Counted from the stretch's first letter, positions 30,782 through 39,917 are shown. The stretch: 64,000 bases of DNA from Calothrix parasitica NIES-267 (GCF_002368095.1 NZ_AP018227.1:3822047-3886046), one strand, 5' to 3'. The notes: generated by a model not told the origin, from the letters alone. Numbers and translations: made by a program.

Positions 30782-31567
30782 CTATTTATCTTCAGATTCG
30801 GGTGAATCCGATTCTGTAATTTGAGGAGGTTCGGAAAACTTATTTTTACCTCGCTTACGCGGGCTTTTAAAATTTTCCTGCTTGGTATCTTTATCTCCTA
30901 CAATTACCTCAGAAAGTGCTTTACGAGCAGGTCTAACATTGCTATCAGTAGGAGGGAATTGACGATAAAGTAGCTCCATCTCATTCCCAGACTGACGGAA
31001 AATTTTGACCTGATTAACTAGCAAACCCTGAAACCAGCGATAAAATATTAGGGTGAAAATTGCAACTACTAATCCTGCTGCGGTGCTGTATAAAGATTCT
31101 CCAATACCAGTAGTCACCCCCGCGCTAGCTTCCGTACCTAAATCCGAAATTTTGATTGATTCAAGAGATTGAATCAAACCCCAAACGGTACCAAATAATC
31201 CTAATAGAGGTGCAACAGTAATTACCAACTCTAAAACTTTTTCTCCCCGACGCATTAAAGCGAGTTCATTTTCTGCTGTTGATTCCAAAGCCAACCTGAA
31301 AGTTTCGGGGTCTCTTCTTGGTAAACTTAAAGGCGCATAAAGAAACCTACCGATAGGTTGACGGTCTGCACGTTCAGCAATTTCTGCAGCTAATCCCCAG
31401 TCATCACGAGCTGCGTCTAATACGCGTTCAACAGTTTTTCTTTCTTGGGTTAAAATCCTCAGCCAGAACCATATCCGCTCGAAAATTACGCTCAAAGATA
31501 AAACTGAGAAAAACAGCAAAGGCCACACCACAGGGCCTATCTTGCGTACAATATCTTCAATATTCAT
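30782..31567 (-). CDS. exbB: ExbB/TolQ/MotA-family proton channel protein
   Basis: A 261-residue inner-membrane protein with three membrane segments (about 12-34, 113-137, 153-177). Signatures are NELALMRRGEKVLELVITVAPLLGLFGTVWGLIQSLESI and GVTTGIGESLYSTAAGLVVAIFTLIFYRWF, matching the conserved channel-forming helices. A hydrophilic Lys/Glu-rich C-terminal tail (about 210-261) follows. With the downstream exbD it forms a motor pair; no TonB or TonB-dependent receptor is near, so its client is unknown. It diverges from the YkvA-like gene. Confidence 0.9.
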   Translation of the reverse strand: MNIEDIVRKIGPVVWPLLFFSVLSLSVIFERIWFWLRILTQERKTVERVLDAARDDWGLAAEIAERADRQPIGRFLYAPLSLPRRDPETFRLALESTAENELALMRRGEKVLELVITVAPLLGLFGTVWGLIQSLESIKISDLGTEASAGVTTGIGESLYSTAAGLVVAIFTLIFYRWFQGLLVNQVKIFRQSGNEMELLYRQFPPTDSNVRPARKALSEVIVGDKDTKQENFKSPRKRGKNKFSEPPQITESDSPESEDK

Positions 31568-31789
31568 GGCTTATAGTCTCCTCCGTTCATCCTCAACCGA
31601 ATATTTCACACCACTTTAATTTTAGAGATTAATGCACAAGTTCTACATTGAATGTGAACTATCCTATATTGGGGTTTTGCCAAACTTAATGAAGTTGGTA
31701 GCATATTCCATACCATAATAGGGCGGTTATTCCCACAGGAAGTTTAGGTCATATTTTGTCAAAATTAAAGGTATGTTGAGGTAAAAAAA

Positions 31790-32113
31790 ATGAATTTCTC
31801 AATTCAATCAGTTTACGAATGGTATCGTGGTTTGATTCGTAATCCCAAGTACCGCTGGTGGGTACTTTTCGGTACTCTTATATATTTTGTTAGTCCAATC
31901 GATGTAATTCCCGATATTTTCCCTATTGTGGGACAGGTAGATGACGTTTTTGTGTTAACTTTATTGGTCAGCGAATTTTCACAAATGCTTATCGAAGGCT
32001 TTAAAGCACGTAAGGGAGTTACCGAAACAGATACGCAAACAGCAGATACCACAACCGATGGCGTTCCTAAGAGTGACGATACTATTGATGTTGATGCTGT
32101 TTCTGTAAAATAG
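31790..32113 (+). CDS. YkvA-family (DUF1232) small membrane protein
   Basis: A 107-residue protein with the DUF1232 signature: RNPKYRWWVLFGTLIYFVSPIDVIPDIFPIVGQVDDVFVLTLLVSEF. It has one or two hydrophobic stretches and a polar Thr/Asp-rich tail. The YSPIDxIPD-type motif is what defines the family; function is not known. A good terminator follows at 32143-32190. Confidence 0.82.
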   Translation: MNFSIQSVYEWYRGLIRNPKYRWWVLFGTLIYFVSPIDVIPDIFPIVGQVDDVFVLTLLVSEFSQMLIEGFKARKGVTETDTQTADTTTDGVPKSDDTIDVDAVSVK

Positions 32114-32142
32114 TATTGGTCGCGAAATAAAACGTATTATAA

Positions 32143-32190
32143 CCTCCTTTTTCTGCTTGCTAATCCGCCGAGAAAGGAGGATATTTTTAT
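32143..32190 (+). terminator. Rho-independent terminator after YkvA-like gene
   Basis: CCTCCTTTTTCT (32143-32154) pairs with AGAAAGGAGG (32171-32180), followed by ATATTTTTATTTT. It is 29 nt after the stop codon. Confidence 0.75.
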
Positions 32191-32286
32191 TTTGGATTGA
32201 AGATGAGAAATTAGGAGTTAGGAGTAGCAAATAAGTAATTCTTCTCCTTGTCTCCCTATCCCCCATCCCTAACACTCCACTTCTTT

Positions 32287-33105
32287 ATGAAAAAACTTCC
32301 TGTTATCGGATTAATTCCCGCTGGTGGAAAGGCTACGCGGATTTCTCCTTTACCTTTGAGTAAGGAATTGTATCCCGTGGGTTTTCGAGGTGGTGGTGAT
32401 ATTGAAATAAATAATCAAGACAATAATCAAAATCATTTACGTCCTAAAGTTGTTTCTCACTACTTGCTCGAAAAGATGAGAAACGCGGGTATTGATAAAG
32501 CATATTTTATTTTGCGTCCGGGGAAGTGGGATATTCCTGCTTATTTTGGTGATGGTAAAATGCTTTCGATGAGTTTAGGATATCTAATTATGGGTTTACC
32601 TTATGGGGTTCCTTTTACTTTGGATAGTGCTTATCCTTTTGTAAAAGATGCTGTGGTAGCTTTGGGTTTTCCAGATATTTTGTTTGAACCCAAAGATGCT
32701 TACTCAAAAATTTTAAAAAAACTAAATAATAGCAATGCTGATGTGGTTTTGGGATTGTTTCCCACTGACAAACCCCAGAAAGCGGGTATGGTGGATTTTG
32801 ATGAGAATGGTAAAGTTATTTCAATAATTGAAAAACCACTTCAGTCAGATTTACGCTTTATGTGGGGTATTGCTGTTTGGAAACCTGATTTTACTGAGTT
32901 TCTACACCAGTATTTGATTGCTGTTCAAGAAGATATTAATTTACCAAGTTTACCGGAAATTCCGATTGGGAATATAATTCAAGCTGCTATAAGTAAGGGT
33001 TTGCAAGTGGAAGCGGAAGCTTTTGCAGATGGTAGTTATTTGGATATTGGTACTCCGGATGATTTGATTAGAGCGGTCAGAGGGTTTGCTGGTAATTTTG
33101 AATAA
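32287..33105 (+). CDS. Sugar-phosphate nucleotidyltransferase
   Basis: A 272-residue enzyme of the nucleotidyl transferase family that makes NDP-sugars from NTP and sugar 1-phosphate. The N-terminal motif GLIPAGGKATRISPLPLSKELYPVG is the nucleotide-binding signature with an extra SKEL form used by the RmlA-like/GlmU-like relatives in cyanobacteria. Also visible are LGFPDILFEPKDAY, VLGLFPTDKPQKAGMVDFDENGKVISIIEKP and YLDIGTPDDLIRAV. The ATG at 32287 is chosen because the motif starts seven residues in; an upstream TTG would add 13 residues from repeat-like DNA. Substrate unknown. Confidence 0.85.
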   Translation: MKKLPVIGLIPAGGKATRISPLPLSKELYPVGFRGGGDIEINNQDNNQNHLRPKVVSHYLLEKMRNAGIDKAYFILRPGKWDIPAYFGDGKMLSMSLGYLIMGLPYGVPFTLDSAYPFVKDAVVALGFPDILFEPKDAYSKILKKLNNSNADVVLGLFPTDKPQKAGMVDFDENGKVISIIEKPLQSDLRFMWGIAVWKPDFTEFLHQYLIAVQEDINLPSLPEIPIGNIIQAAISKGLQVEAEAFADGSYLDIGTPDDLIRAVRGFAGNFE

Positions 33106-33170
33106 TTAAGAAAGTTGAAAAACGCAAAGGTACGCGGAGGTTAGCGCAAAGTTTCGCAGAGGGAAGATAT

Positions 33171-33299
33171 TTATATTCTTTTTTCTCCACGTGCTTCTCC
33201 TTCTCTCAAAATCTGCTGATACCAAGGAGATTCAGTTAATATTGCCATATCCCACCTCATTATTTGTTGAACCAAAGCGCTATCTATTACAAAGGTAGT
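33171..33299 (-). pseudogene. Possible 3' remnant of an Rpn/PD-(D/E)XK nuclease-type gene
   Basis: The minus strand reads open from about 33299 to a stop at 33171-33173. The read contains MAILTESPWYQQILREGEARGEK, which resembles the C-terminal end of the large cyanobacterial family of Rpn-like (recombination-promoting nuclease or putative transposase) proteins, where SxWYQEIL-EGxxxG is common. No N-terminal nuclease domain is present because repeat DNA begins at 33302. A fragment of this size is weak evidence. Confidence 0.4.
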
Positions 33300-33301
33300 G
33301 G

Positions 33302-33428
33302 GTAGGTTGGGTTAGACGCACCGTAAAATTTAATTATTAAGCAATCAATTTATATTGCGTCGTAACCCAACATCAACGTTTTAATTTCATATGAATTACT
33401 AAAAATAAATTTATAGATGAAGCGATTT
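33302..33428. repeat. 127-bp dispersed repeat, copy A
   Basis: Starts with GTAGGTTGGGTTAGACGCA and contains TGCGTCGTAACCCAAC, which is nearly its inverted complement, so the 5' half folds into a hairpin. It is almost identical to 33531-33657; two differences are visible near the beginning. Confidence 0.85.
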
Positions 33429-33530
33429 ATTTCCTTGGGTGTTTAGTATTGTTTTTAGTTGAATTATTTAGTTGGGTTTCGTTCCTCAACCCAACCTACG
33501 AACTGAAAACTGCTATATTATTTTGAATCA

Positions 33531-33657
33531 GTAGGTTGGGTTAGACGCACCGCAAGATTTAATTATTAAGCAATCAATTTATATTGCGTCGTAACCCAAC
33601 ATCAACGTTTTAATTTCATATGAATTACTAAAAATAAATTTATAGATGAAGCGATTT
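33531..33657. repeat. 127-bp dispersed repeat, copy B
   Basis: Direct repeat of 33302-33428 with 229 bp between starts. Part of the same hairpin family is seen again at 44582-44654. Confidence 0.85.
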
Positions 33658-33719
33658 GTTTAGTTGGGTATTTAGTATTGTTTTAATTAAGTTATTTCTC
33701 GGCAATTAACTAATCTCGT

Positions 33720-33790
33720 ATGGTGCGTTAGACGATTTCCACAATTATCATTAGTCTCTTAATGAATCGTGCGTCTAACACACCCTACAA
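33720..33790. repeat. Palindromic repeat (GGTGCGTTAGACG family), copy 1
   Basis: ATGGTGCGTTAGACGATTTC at the left and CGTGCGTCTAACACACC at the right form an inverted repeat. A shorter copy is at 33893-33941. Confidence 0.75.
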
Positions 33791-33807
33791 TTTACAATAA
33801 ACAATCT

Positions 33808-33856
33808 AGTCCACGCAGGTGGACTTTGCCTGTGTAGCAGCGATTTAAATCGCCAG
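33808..33856. repeat. Double palindrome element
   Basis: GTCCAC-GCAG-GTGGAC (33809-33824) followed by GCGATTTAAATCGC (33840-33853). This arrangement is a recurrent intergenic element in cyanobacteria. Confidence 0.65.
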
Positions 33857-33892
33857 ATATTAATTTTTAAAACTACTCCCGGATGGTGCGTT

Positions 33893-33941
33893 AGACGATT
33901 TCCATAATTATCATTTATCGTGCGTCTAACACACCCTACAA
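33893..33941. repeat. Palindromic repeat (GGTGCGTTAGACG family), copy 2
   Basis: Near-identical to 33720-33790 but about 20 bases shorter in the loop. It ends just before the stop of the GH15-like gene. Confidence 0.75.
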
Positions 33942-33953
33942 TTAAGAATCTAT

Positions 33954-36900
33954 TTAAACTTCTACTTCGGCTTCACTTACTGCGAATTCTTCACCAAATT
34001 CTGTTAGGTATCTAAAAGCTTCAACAAAATTTCTGGCGCATTCTTGGGGAGAAGTATTATAAAAATATCTCCATGCTGCTGCTTTGTCTTCGTCGTATTT
34101 ATCTTTTCTTTTGGGTTGATTGTTTAACCAGTTTAATCGAACTGCGTGACCAATTAATACATCTAAGACAATATATCCACGGATTTGCAATTCTGGATTA
34201 TTTTTGGCGATCGCCGCGAGTTCCATTAGTGCTTCAACGTTTGCTTGACGGTATTCTGGGGCTTCTATTTTATTCAACAAATGCTCGACTCTTAAAGCAA
34301 AGTTCTTTTCACCGGCTGTCATTTCTGATATCAGTGATTTGCTGTCCAAGCGATTGCGACGTTCGAGTTTATCACCGATTACTAAACCTTTACAGTGATG
34401 CATTAATTCCCAAACTCTCTCGAAGAAGTCTTCGGGTACGCGGTTGATAGCTCCTTCTGCTTGTCGGTATCTTCTCCAACCTCCTTCTGGTACGTCTATT
34501 TTGTCTAAGCTAATTGGCTGCAATATCCAATCTATTTCGTTTTCTTTTTGCTTAACCTGAAGTGATTCTTGTTGACGTAATAACTGACTCATCCCGGAAT
34601 ATTCTAGCAAACAGTCTTTCACTCTTGTCTTTACTTCAAACGGAGATAGCTGCATTAAATGCTCGTAAGCTTCGTCTTGAGTCAGATTTAATTCTCTAGC
34701 AATTTTACTAGTAATAAATAAGATGATATTGCCAATTCTTAAAGTTAATAATCCTTGAAATATTTCTGATTCGGAATTAATTAATGTCCGTAGATAAACG
34801 AGGATTTCTTGGGTTAAAACTCCATCTCTAACATCTTCGCGACAGAAGTTTTTGATTTTTTCTACTATTTCTCTGTGAGAAAGTGGTGTGTTGATTAAGG
34901 ATGCTTCGCTGTAAGCTCTACCAACTGCAATCTGCTTACCACGTGCTAAAAGACTTGTGACTATATCTGATAACCGCATATCTGCCATTTGCAACAATCC
35001 TGCTGCGCGACGGACAACGGCCCAAAGTCCCATTTCACCTGCTTTGTAGTAAACTTCGTCGAGTAAGTTGGATACTTTAATGATATTACCGGATTCGCCA
35101 AAGTCGGTATTGAAGTTAAGCCCTTTCAATCGGGTTAATGTCTGCAATAATTCAATTTGTTCGTAAAGATTATCGGAGGAGCGCAAGGAGTTAAGCAAGA
35201 ATTCTAGATTGGTTTCGCATTCCATTTGGAATTCTTGGGTATGTTCTAATAACCAGTTGTTTTCTGGATTATAGATTAAGTTGGAACTGCGGGGAGCAAT
35301 TTTTGTAACTGGGGATTTTTGGAATTCAAAGTTTTGCTGTACGTTAATTCTTTGAATGTTAGCAGTTAACATTAACTGATTTAATCTTCCCAATTTTACC
35401 GTTACTCCATGACATACACCTTCTTTCAACTCTTCCATTAATGATAATAATGCTTCGCTACCTGTTTCTAACATGGTGCGGGTCAACATTAATGTTAATG
35501 TCGGACGACCTAAATCGCTCCAATATTTCTGAGTGTAAGCTAATTCGCTTTTGAGTTGATCTACAAGAAAGTGATAATCCAAAGTTAAGTAAAACTGCTC
35601 TGAATCCAGAAAAGAAGGTAAAAATACGACGTTTTCGTTACCGATACGGAAAATTCTCGACGTAGTTAAACTTCTCGGCAGTCTCGGGGGTCTTCCAGTT
35701 AATTCAAGTTTTTCATTACAGCCAATTCCTTGATAAAGTCCAATTAAATCTACTGCTTGTCGAACCTGAATTGGTTTTATTTGTAATAAAGTTTCTGTTT
35801 GAATTCCACGGACTGCTAATTCAGCTTGTAAATCTTCATCTTCTGCTAATAGAGCAATTTGTACTATAGGTTGTCGTTCTCTTCCAACAGATAAATATCT
35901 TCCCAAGGGGTCAATATCTCCCACCGAGAGCAATTTCTCGTTCAACATTTGTCCGAGAAAATACAAACTTTGTGCCCATACTAAAGGAACGTTTTCGTTG
36001 GGTAAACGTTTTTGAGTCCCTGGTGCTTGTTTCTCAGCTTCGATATTTTCTTCTGGTACGTAATAAACTTCCGGTAGCAAACGCATATTATCGCGTTCGA
36101 CTAGGGTAAATTCCAAACCTTGCTGATAATGCTTGATTCTATCCTGCTCGCCGCGAAATAATCCATCTAAGAACAAATAAGTGAAAAATAGCGGCCATTC
36201 ACATTCTATATGCTCAAACTGCTTGAGTTCGCTAGGTTCGTAATGCAAGCGCTGACTATCTTCCAACACCGTTTGATGTCCGTCTCGTAAAAACCGCTTG
36301 CAACCATAATTACCTTCTAGTTTACTAACAATCTCATCTAAAGTACGCTGACGTAAACCTTCATCTTCAACAGCAAAAGCAGGAAAACTAATTACGCTCA
36401 AAAGTGCTGCATCAATTTCTTTTGAAGCTGATTCTCTTGGTAATAAATACTCTAACGTAATCCGAGCGCGGGCTATTTCATCCGGTAAAACGTGAATTAC
36501 CGATGCTTTACTTCCACGTACTCCAAATAAATCCAGCCCGTTAATTGCTTCCAGAGCAGCTTTAGCCATTCCCACAGAACTAGCATTTAATTCTGCTTTA
36601 CCATGATTAATCTTGTTACCTCTTTCCCAAATCCCATAATCAGGAGTCCGGTAAGCTCGTCCAATATAGTAAACCAGGTTTTGCACAAAATCTACTTCAT
36701 CATGGGTGTAAACCAACTGCACTCCCGAAGCAGTCATTTGAGCCAGCATCAGCAAAAAAATAGATGTCGCATCAAGCTGTAAATGTCCCCATTCATCATC
36801 ACCGACAACAACATCGCCAGTTGCAGTATTATACTTAGCGTGTAAAGCATCCAAAGGTGCTTGAGTATGCTTAAATTTTTCTACTTTACCTGCTTGTCGC

Positions 36901-37187
36901 ATCATCGAGAACAATAATCCTCGCATCAGCTTAATCACGCTGTGTTCTAATTCGTAAGTGCGTCCCTTATCTTCATCAACTTTGCGATAAGCTAACCCTA
37001 ACCCCCAAACCGCTAAAATACTGTAAACGTTATCGCGTACCCAAGCGTCTGTATAGTCTCCGTGAGCGGTTATTGCTGTTGAAGCGGGAAGCAAACCGGT
37101 TATCGGATTTTGACGGGAAAGAATAATAGTCTTAACTTGCTGATAGTAATATTCCAAACGAGGAAGTAACTCTAGAGTTCTGAACAT
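33954..37187 (-). CDS. Large GH15-like protein (phosphorylase kinase alpha/beta-related)
   Basis: A 1077-residue soluble protein. The first 430 residues look like the (alpha/alpha)6 barrel of glycoside hydrolase family 15 and of phosphorylase kinase alpha/beta: GLLPASTAITAHGDYTDAWVRDNVYSILAVWGLGLAYR, HAKYNTATGDVVVGDDEWGHLQLDATSIFLLMLAQMTASG, ERGNKINHGKAELNASSVGMAKAALEAINGLDLFG. The rest (about 430-1077) is helical with no motif I recognise; it matches the long C-terminal part of phosphorylase kinase regulatory subunits in general layout. Whether it hydrolyses glucans or is a regulator is open. It is minus strand, diverging from mgtE across 1 kb. Confidence 0.8.
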   Translation of the reverse strand: MFRTLELLPRLEYYYQQVKTIILSRQNPITGLLPASTAITAHGDYTDAWVRDNVYSILAVWGLGLAYRKVDEDKGRTYELEHSVIKLMRGLLFSMMRQAGKVEKFKHTQAPLDALHAKYNTATGDVVVGDDEWGHLQLDATSIFLLMLAQMTASGVQLVYTHDEVDFVQNLVYYIGRAYRTPDYGIWERGNKINHGKAELNASSVGMAKAALEAINGLDLFGVRGSKASVIHVLPDEIARARITLEYLLPRESASKEIDAALLSVISFPAFAVEDEGLRQRTLDEIVSKLEGNYGCKRFLRDGHQTVLEDSQRLHYEPSELKQFEHIECEWPLFFTYLFLDGLFRGEQDRIKHYQQGLEFTLVERDNMRLLPEVYYVPEENIEAEKQAPGTQKRLPNENVPLVWAQSLYFLGQMLNEKLLSVGDIDPLGRYLSVGRERQPIVQIALLAEDEDLQAELAVRGIQTETLLQIKPIQVRQAVDLIGLYQGIGCNEKLELTGRPPRLPRSLTTSRIFRIGNENVVFLPSFLDSEQFYLTLDYHFLVDQLKSELAYTQKYWSDLGRPTLTLMLTRTMLETGSEALLSLMEELKEGVCHGVTVKLGRLNQLMLTANIQRINVQQNFEFQKSPVTKIAPRSSNLIYNPENNWLLEHTQEFQMECETNLEFLLNSLRSSDNLYEQIELLQTLTRLKGLNFNTDFGESGNIIKVSNLLDEVYYKAGEMGLWAVVRRAAGLLQMADMRLSDIVTSLLARGKQIAVGRAYSEASLINTPLSHREIVEKIKNFCREDVRDGVLTQEILVYLRTLINSESEIFQGLLTLRIGNIILFITSKIARELNLTQDEAYEHLMQLSPFEVKTRVKDCLLEYSGMSQLLRQQESLQVKQKENEIDWILQPISLDKIDVPEGGWRRYRQAEGAINRVPEDFFERVWELMHHCKGLVIGDKLERRNRLDSKSLISEMTAGEKNFALRVEHLLNKIEAPEYRQANVEALMELAAIAKNNPELQIRGYIVLDVLIGHAVRLNWLNNQPKRKDKYDEDKAAAWRYFYNTSPQECARNFVEAFRYLTEFGEEFAVSEAEVEV

Positions 37188-37989
37188 AATCTTCTAAAAA
37201 TAAATATCGGTGGGATTTTACCCCATAACCATCCAGTCAATTTTAAAAGCAAAAACAGTAACAATTCTGTAATAATCACCATATCCCCATTACTAACTCT
37301 CGTTAGTGTATTTTGAGGTTTTGTTCGCTGTTAGTAATTATTTCTAAGAAATATAGAAGTTACTTCAAATTTAAAGGCTGCCAAACAGTAAATCTTGCAT
37401 TTTTTTTCGCAGATTGTCAACAAGCTTAAATATTTGTATTTTTTCTCTTTTTCTAAATCCGCACATCATAAAACATTAAAAACTTGTGTTTTAATCCTCA
37501 TTTAAATTCCTAATCGTTGAGCTTAATGCTAAAGATTTCTAATATTCTTTACAAAAAGTGTATTGTTATCAAGCTGTTTGCTGTAATAAATTATTTTATA
37601 AAATTTAATTACCTTCTGATATCAGTTTATTATCCCCTCTGTTGTTGATAATTAAAACTGCTAGGAGACACATAGACCACGTATTCTAAAAGTCTATTGT
37701 TAAGTTACGGTAAATTTTAATGCCACAAGTAGAGCAGGGAACAGAATCGGTTTTTCGGAATTTGCTTGTAGTTTTCTTAAATATTTTGAGTGTCTCTTCT
37801 CTACAATGAATGTCTTCTATTTCCCTTATCAACTGGGAAAACAGAAGATTTACTTCAGTACTATCACAGGTATTTATTTAAACGATTAAAGTAATAATTA
37901 CTTGATACAATGTTAATAATTTGACTTGCAAAATTATCAAGCAGATTAAAATATTACCTTGACATAGATAGTGAGAGTAGTAAAATCTA
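37188..37989. other. Intergenic region between GH15-like gene and the mgtE leader
   Basis: About 800 bases, AT-rich, with no supportable gene on either strand and no obvious repeat. Promoters for both divergent genes should be here. Confidence 0.5.
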
Positions 37990-38239
37990 CTCTATTGAAA
38001 TGAAAATTGGGGCGTAGAGACATTCAGTAGTGCGTAATATCACATAAAAAGAACACTGAAGCTCAGCATCTACCGGATTACACAGTTCCGGGTTAGTATT
38101 ATGACTTAGCGATGCCTTCATAGGTAATCGATGTTGATTTTTAAAGAATTTATGGACAAAAGTCCGGAAGACGGTAGTACCATCCTCCTCTAAGCTGTAG
38201 AGTTTATCTCTCAGCGCGGGGGAGATAAAAGGAGGAAAT
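37990..38239 (+). promoter_or_regulatory. Structured 5' leader of mgtE with possible RBS sequestration
   Basis: Several stems can be drawn: GTAGA/TCTAC enclosing TTCAGT/ACTGAA (about 38013-38073), CCGGA/TCCGG (about 38073-38091), GGAC-AAAA-GTCC (about 38154-38165) and TTTATCTC (38203-38210) with GAGATAAA (38222-38229) directly before the GGAGGA Shine-Dalgarno (38231-38236). TCCTCC at 38183-38188 is an exact complement of the Shine-Dalgarno, giving two mutually exclusive pairings. This is what a translational control leader looks like. It does not match the M-box consensus I know. Ligand response to Mg2+ is inference. Confidence 0.45.
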
Positions 38240-39604
38240 ATGCTTATTCAAGATGTTCGCAATTATTGTGCAATCAACATTGCTGACTTCGGTGTTTCAG
38301 ATTTAAATGAACTCAAATGGGATTTGAACCATTTACCAGCCGTTGATGTTGGAGAATACATCGCAAATTTATCCAGAAAACAACGTGCGATCGCGTTTCG
38401 TTTACTTAATAAAAATAGAGCTATTAATGTATTTGAATATTTACCTCCTGAAGTTCAGGAGCAATTAATAAATTCTCTGCATGACATACAGGTAGCGCAA
38501 ATATTAGAAGCGATGAGTCCTGATGAGCGTGCAGAATTATTCGACGAACTACCCGCTAAAGTTGTCAAACGTTTATTACGCTCGCTGAGTCCCGAGCAAA
38601 GACAAATAACTGCAACGATTCTCGGTTATCCAGAAGGTACAGCTGGAAGGGTAATGACTACCCAATACGTGCGATTGCAGGAAGGATTAACTGTCAAAGA
38701 AGTTCTGAATAAAATCCGCTGTCAAGACAAAGACAAGGAAACTATTTATTATGCTTACGTTACCGATAGCAATCGCAAGTTAGTTAGCGTTGTTTCTTTA
38801 CGACAGTTGCTATTTTCCTATCCAGAAGCTTCACTCAGAGATATTGCAGCGGCTAAAGTAATCAGAACAACTACAGATACTCCTCAGCGAGAAGTAGCGC
38901 AAATCATGAAGCGTTACGATTTAATCGCTTTACCTGTGGTTGACAAAGAAGATAGGCTTGTAGGAATTGTCACGATTGATGACGTAGTAGATATTATTGA
39001 CGAAGAAGCTACCGAAGATATTCAAAAGCTCGCAGGGGTTACCGGTGGTGATGAAACTGCTTTGTGTTCTCCTAAAGTCACCCTTCGCAAACGTTTACCT
39101 TGGTTATTAGGAAATATCGGTTTGTATATTGCAGCTGCTAGCGCTATTGCACCTTTTCAAGAAGTGATAAAAATAGTGCCTGTTTTAGCGATAATCATGC
39201 CTATTTTGGCTAACAGTAGCGGTAATGTGGCTTTTCAAGTTCTATCAGTGACAGTACGGGGATTGGGTTTAGGAGAAGTAACTCCAAAAGACACTTTAAC
39301 TTTACTGCGAAAGGAATTAACAGCAGGTTTAGGAACCGCTATCGGATTGGGTTTAGCTTTAACAACTTTATCAATGATGTGGTCGCCCCCGGATGAGCGT
39401 TGGGTGTCTTTTGTTGCTGGAAGCGTTATGGCTGTAAATGTATTGATAGCCGTAACTTTAGGGACAGTATTACCAATGGGATTAAAACGTTTAAACCTAG
39501 ACCCGGCTTTGATTAGCGGTCCCTTAATGACCACAACTTTAGACGCAGTTGGTTTTATGACATTTTTATCTTTAATTTCCTTCGCTTTGCAAGTATTTTC
39601 TTAA
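38240..39604 (+). CDS. mgtE: Magnesium transporter MgtE
   Basis: A 454-residue MgtE channel. The N-terminal superhelical domain (about 30-130) contains repeats such as LEAMSPDERAELFDELPAKVVKRLLRSLSPEQR. A CBS pair (about 140-260) follows, with TAGRVMTTQYVRLQ and VVDKEDRLVGIVTIDDVVDIIDEEATEDIQKLAGV. Five membrane helices from about 285 include PVLAIIMPILANSSGNVAFQ, LPMGLKRLNLDPALISGPLMTTTLDAVGFMTFL with the conserved acidic pore residue. In the family, cytosolic Mg2+ bound between the N-domain and CBS domains closes the channel. It has a strong GGAGGA ribosome site and a long structured leader, and a terminator candidate follows at 39760. Confidence 0.94.
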   Translation: MLIQDVRNYCAINIADFGVSDLNELKWDLNHLPAVDVGEYIANLSRKQRAIAFRLLNKNRAINVFEYLPPEVQEQLINSLHDIQVAQILEAMSPDERAELFDELPAKVVKRLLRSLSPEQRQITATILGYPEGTAGRVMTTQYVRLQEGLTVKEVLNKIRCQDKDKETIYYAYVTDSNRKLVSVVSLRQLLFSYPEASLRDIAAAKVIRTTTDTPQREVAQIMKRYDLIALPVVDKEDRLVGIVTIDDVVDIIDEEATEDIQKLAGVTGGDETALCSPKVTLRKRLPWLLGNIGLYIAAASAIAPFQEVIKIVPVLAIIMPILANSSGNVAFQVLSVTVRGLGLGEVTPKDTLTLLRKELTAGLGTAIGLGLALTTLSMMWSPPDERWVSFVAGSVMAVNVLIAVTLGTVLPMGLKRLNLDPALISGPLMTTTLDAVGFMTFLSLISFALQVFS

Positions 39605-39729
39605 CAGTTATTAATTATCAGTTATCAGGTAACGTAAATAATTCTCACTATTGTTGTTCAGTTAAAATTCTCGTCTTGTAAGCTGGAGGCTTTCTCGCAG
39701 AGAAATCAATTTCAAGGCTGATATACAAA

Positions 39730-39745
39730 GTGCGTTCAAACGCAC
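39730..39745. repeat. Small perfect palindrome
   Basis: GTGCGTT-CA-AACGCAC. It lies 126 nt after mgtE. Confidence 0.6.
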
Positions 39746-39759
39746 TATAAGCTATACCC

Positions 39760-39784
39760 AGTCTGATTTATCAGACTTTGCTTT
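39760..39784 (+). terminator. Probable terminator downstream of mgtE
   Basis: A perfect stem AGTCTGA-TTTA-TCAGACT (39760-39777) followed by TTGCTTTT. Confidence 0.55.
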
Positions 39785-39852
39785 TGAGCCTGAGAATTTA
39801 TTTAGAGGCATTTATAATGTCTGTAAGAAACGCCATCATTGTTATATTTAGT

Positions 39853-39914
39853 GGTAATTGGTAATTGGTAATTGGTAATTGGTAATTGGTAATTGATAAT
39901 TGATAATTGGTAAC
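39853..39914. repeat. Tandem heptamer repeat (GGTAATT)
   Basis: Six GGTAATT units, two GATAATT units and one GGTAACT unit in a row. It runs up to the stop codon of the four-CBS gene, and related TTAACTG units continue into its coding end. Confidence 0.9.
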
Positions 39915-39917
39915 TGT

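Larger units (their letters stand above)
33106..33953. other. Repeat-rich non-coding region
   Basis: About 850 bases with no intact gene. It holds a possible minus-strand gene remnant (33171-33299), two copies of a 127-bp direct repeat, two copies of a second palindromic repeat, and a GTCCAC...GTGGAC/GCGATTTAAATCGC element. It is the densest repeat cluster in the window. Confidence 0.75.
39605..39917. other. Intergenic region with hairpins and heptamer repeats
   Basis: About 310 bases between convergent mgtE and the four-CBS gene. It contains two hairpins (39730-39745 and 39760-39777) and the GGTAATT repeat tract at 39853-39911. No gene is seen. Confidence 0.7.

Noticed and set aside
38010-38110. 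M-box magnesium riboswitch in the mgtE leader
   Set aside because: The conserved 5' and core segments that I know from M-box RNAs are not recognisable. I kept only the claim of a structured leader.
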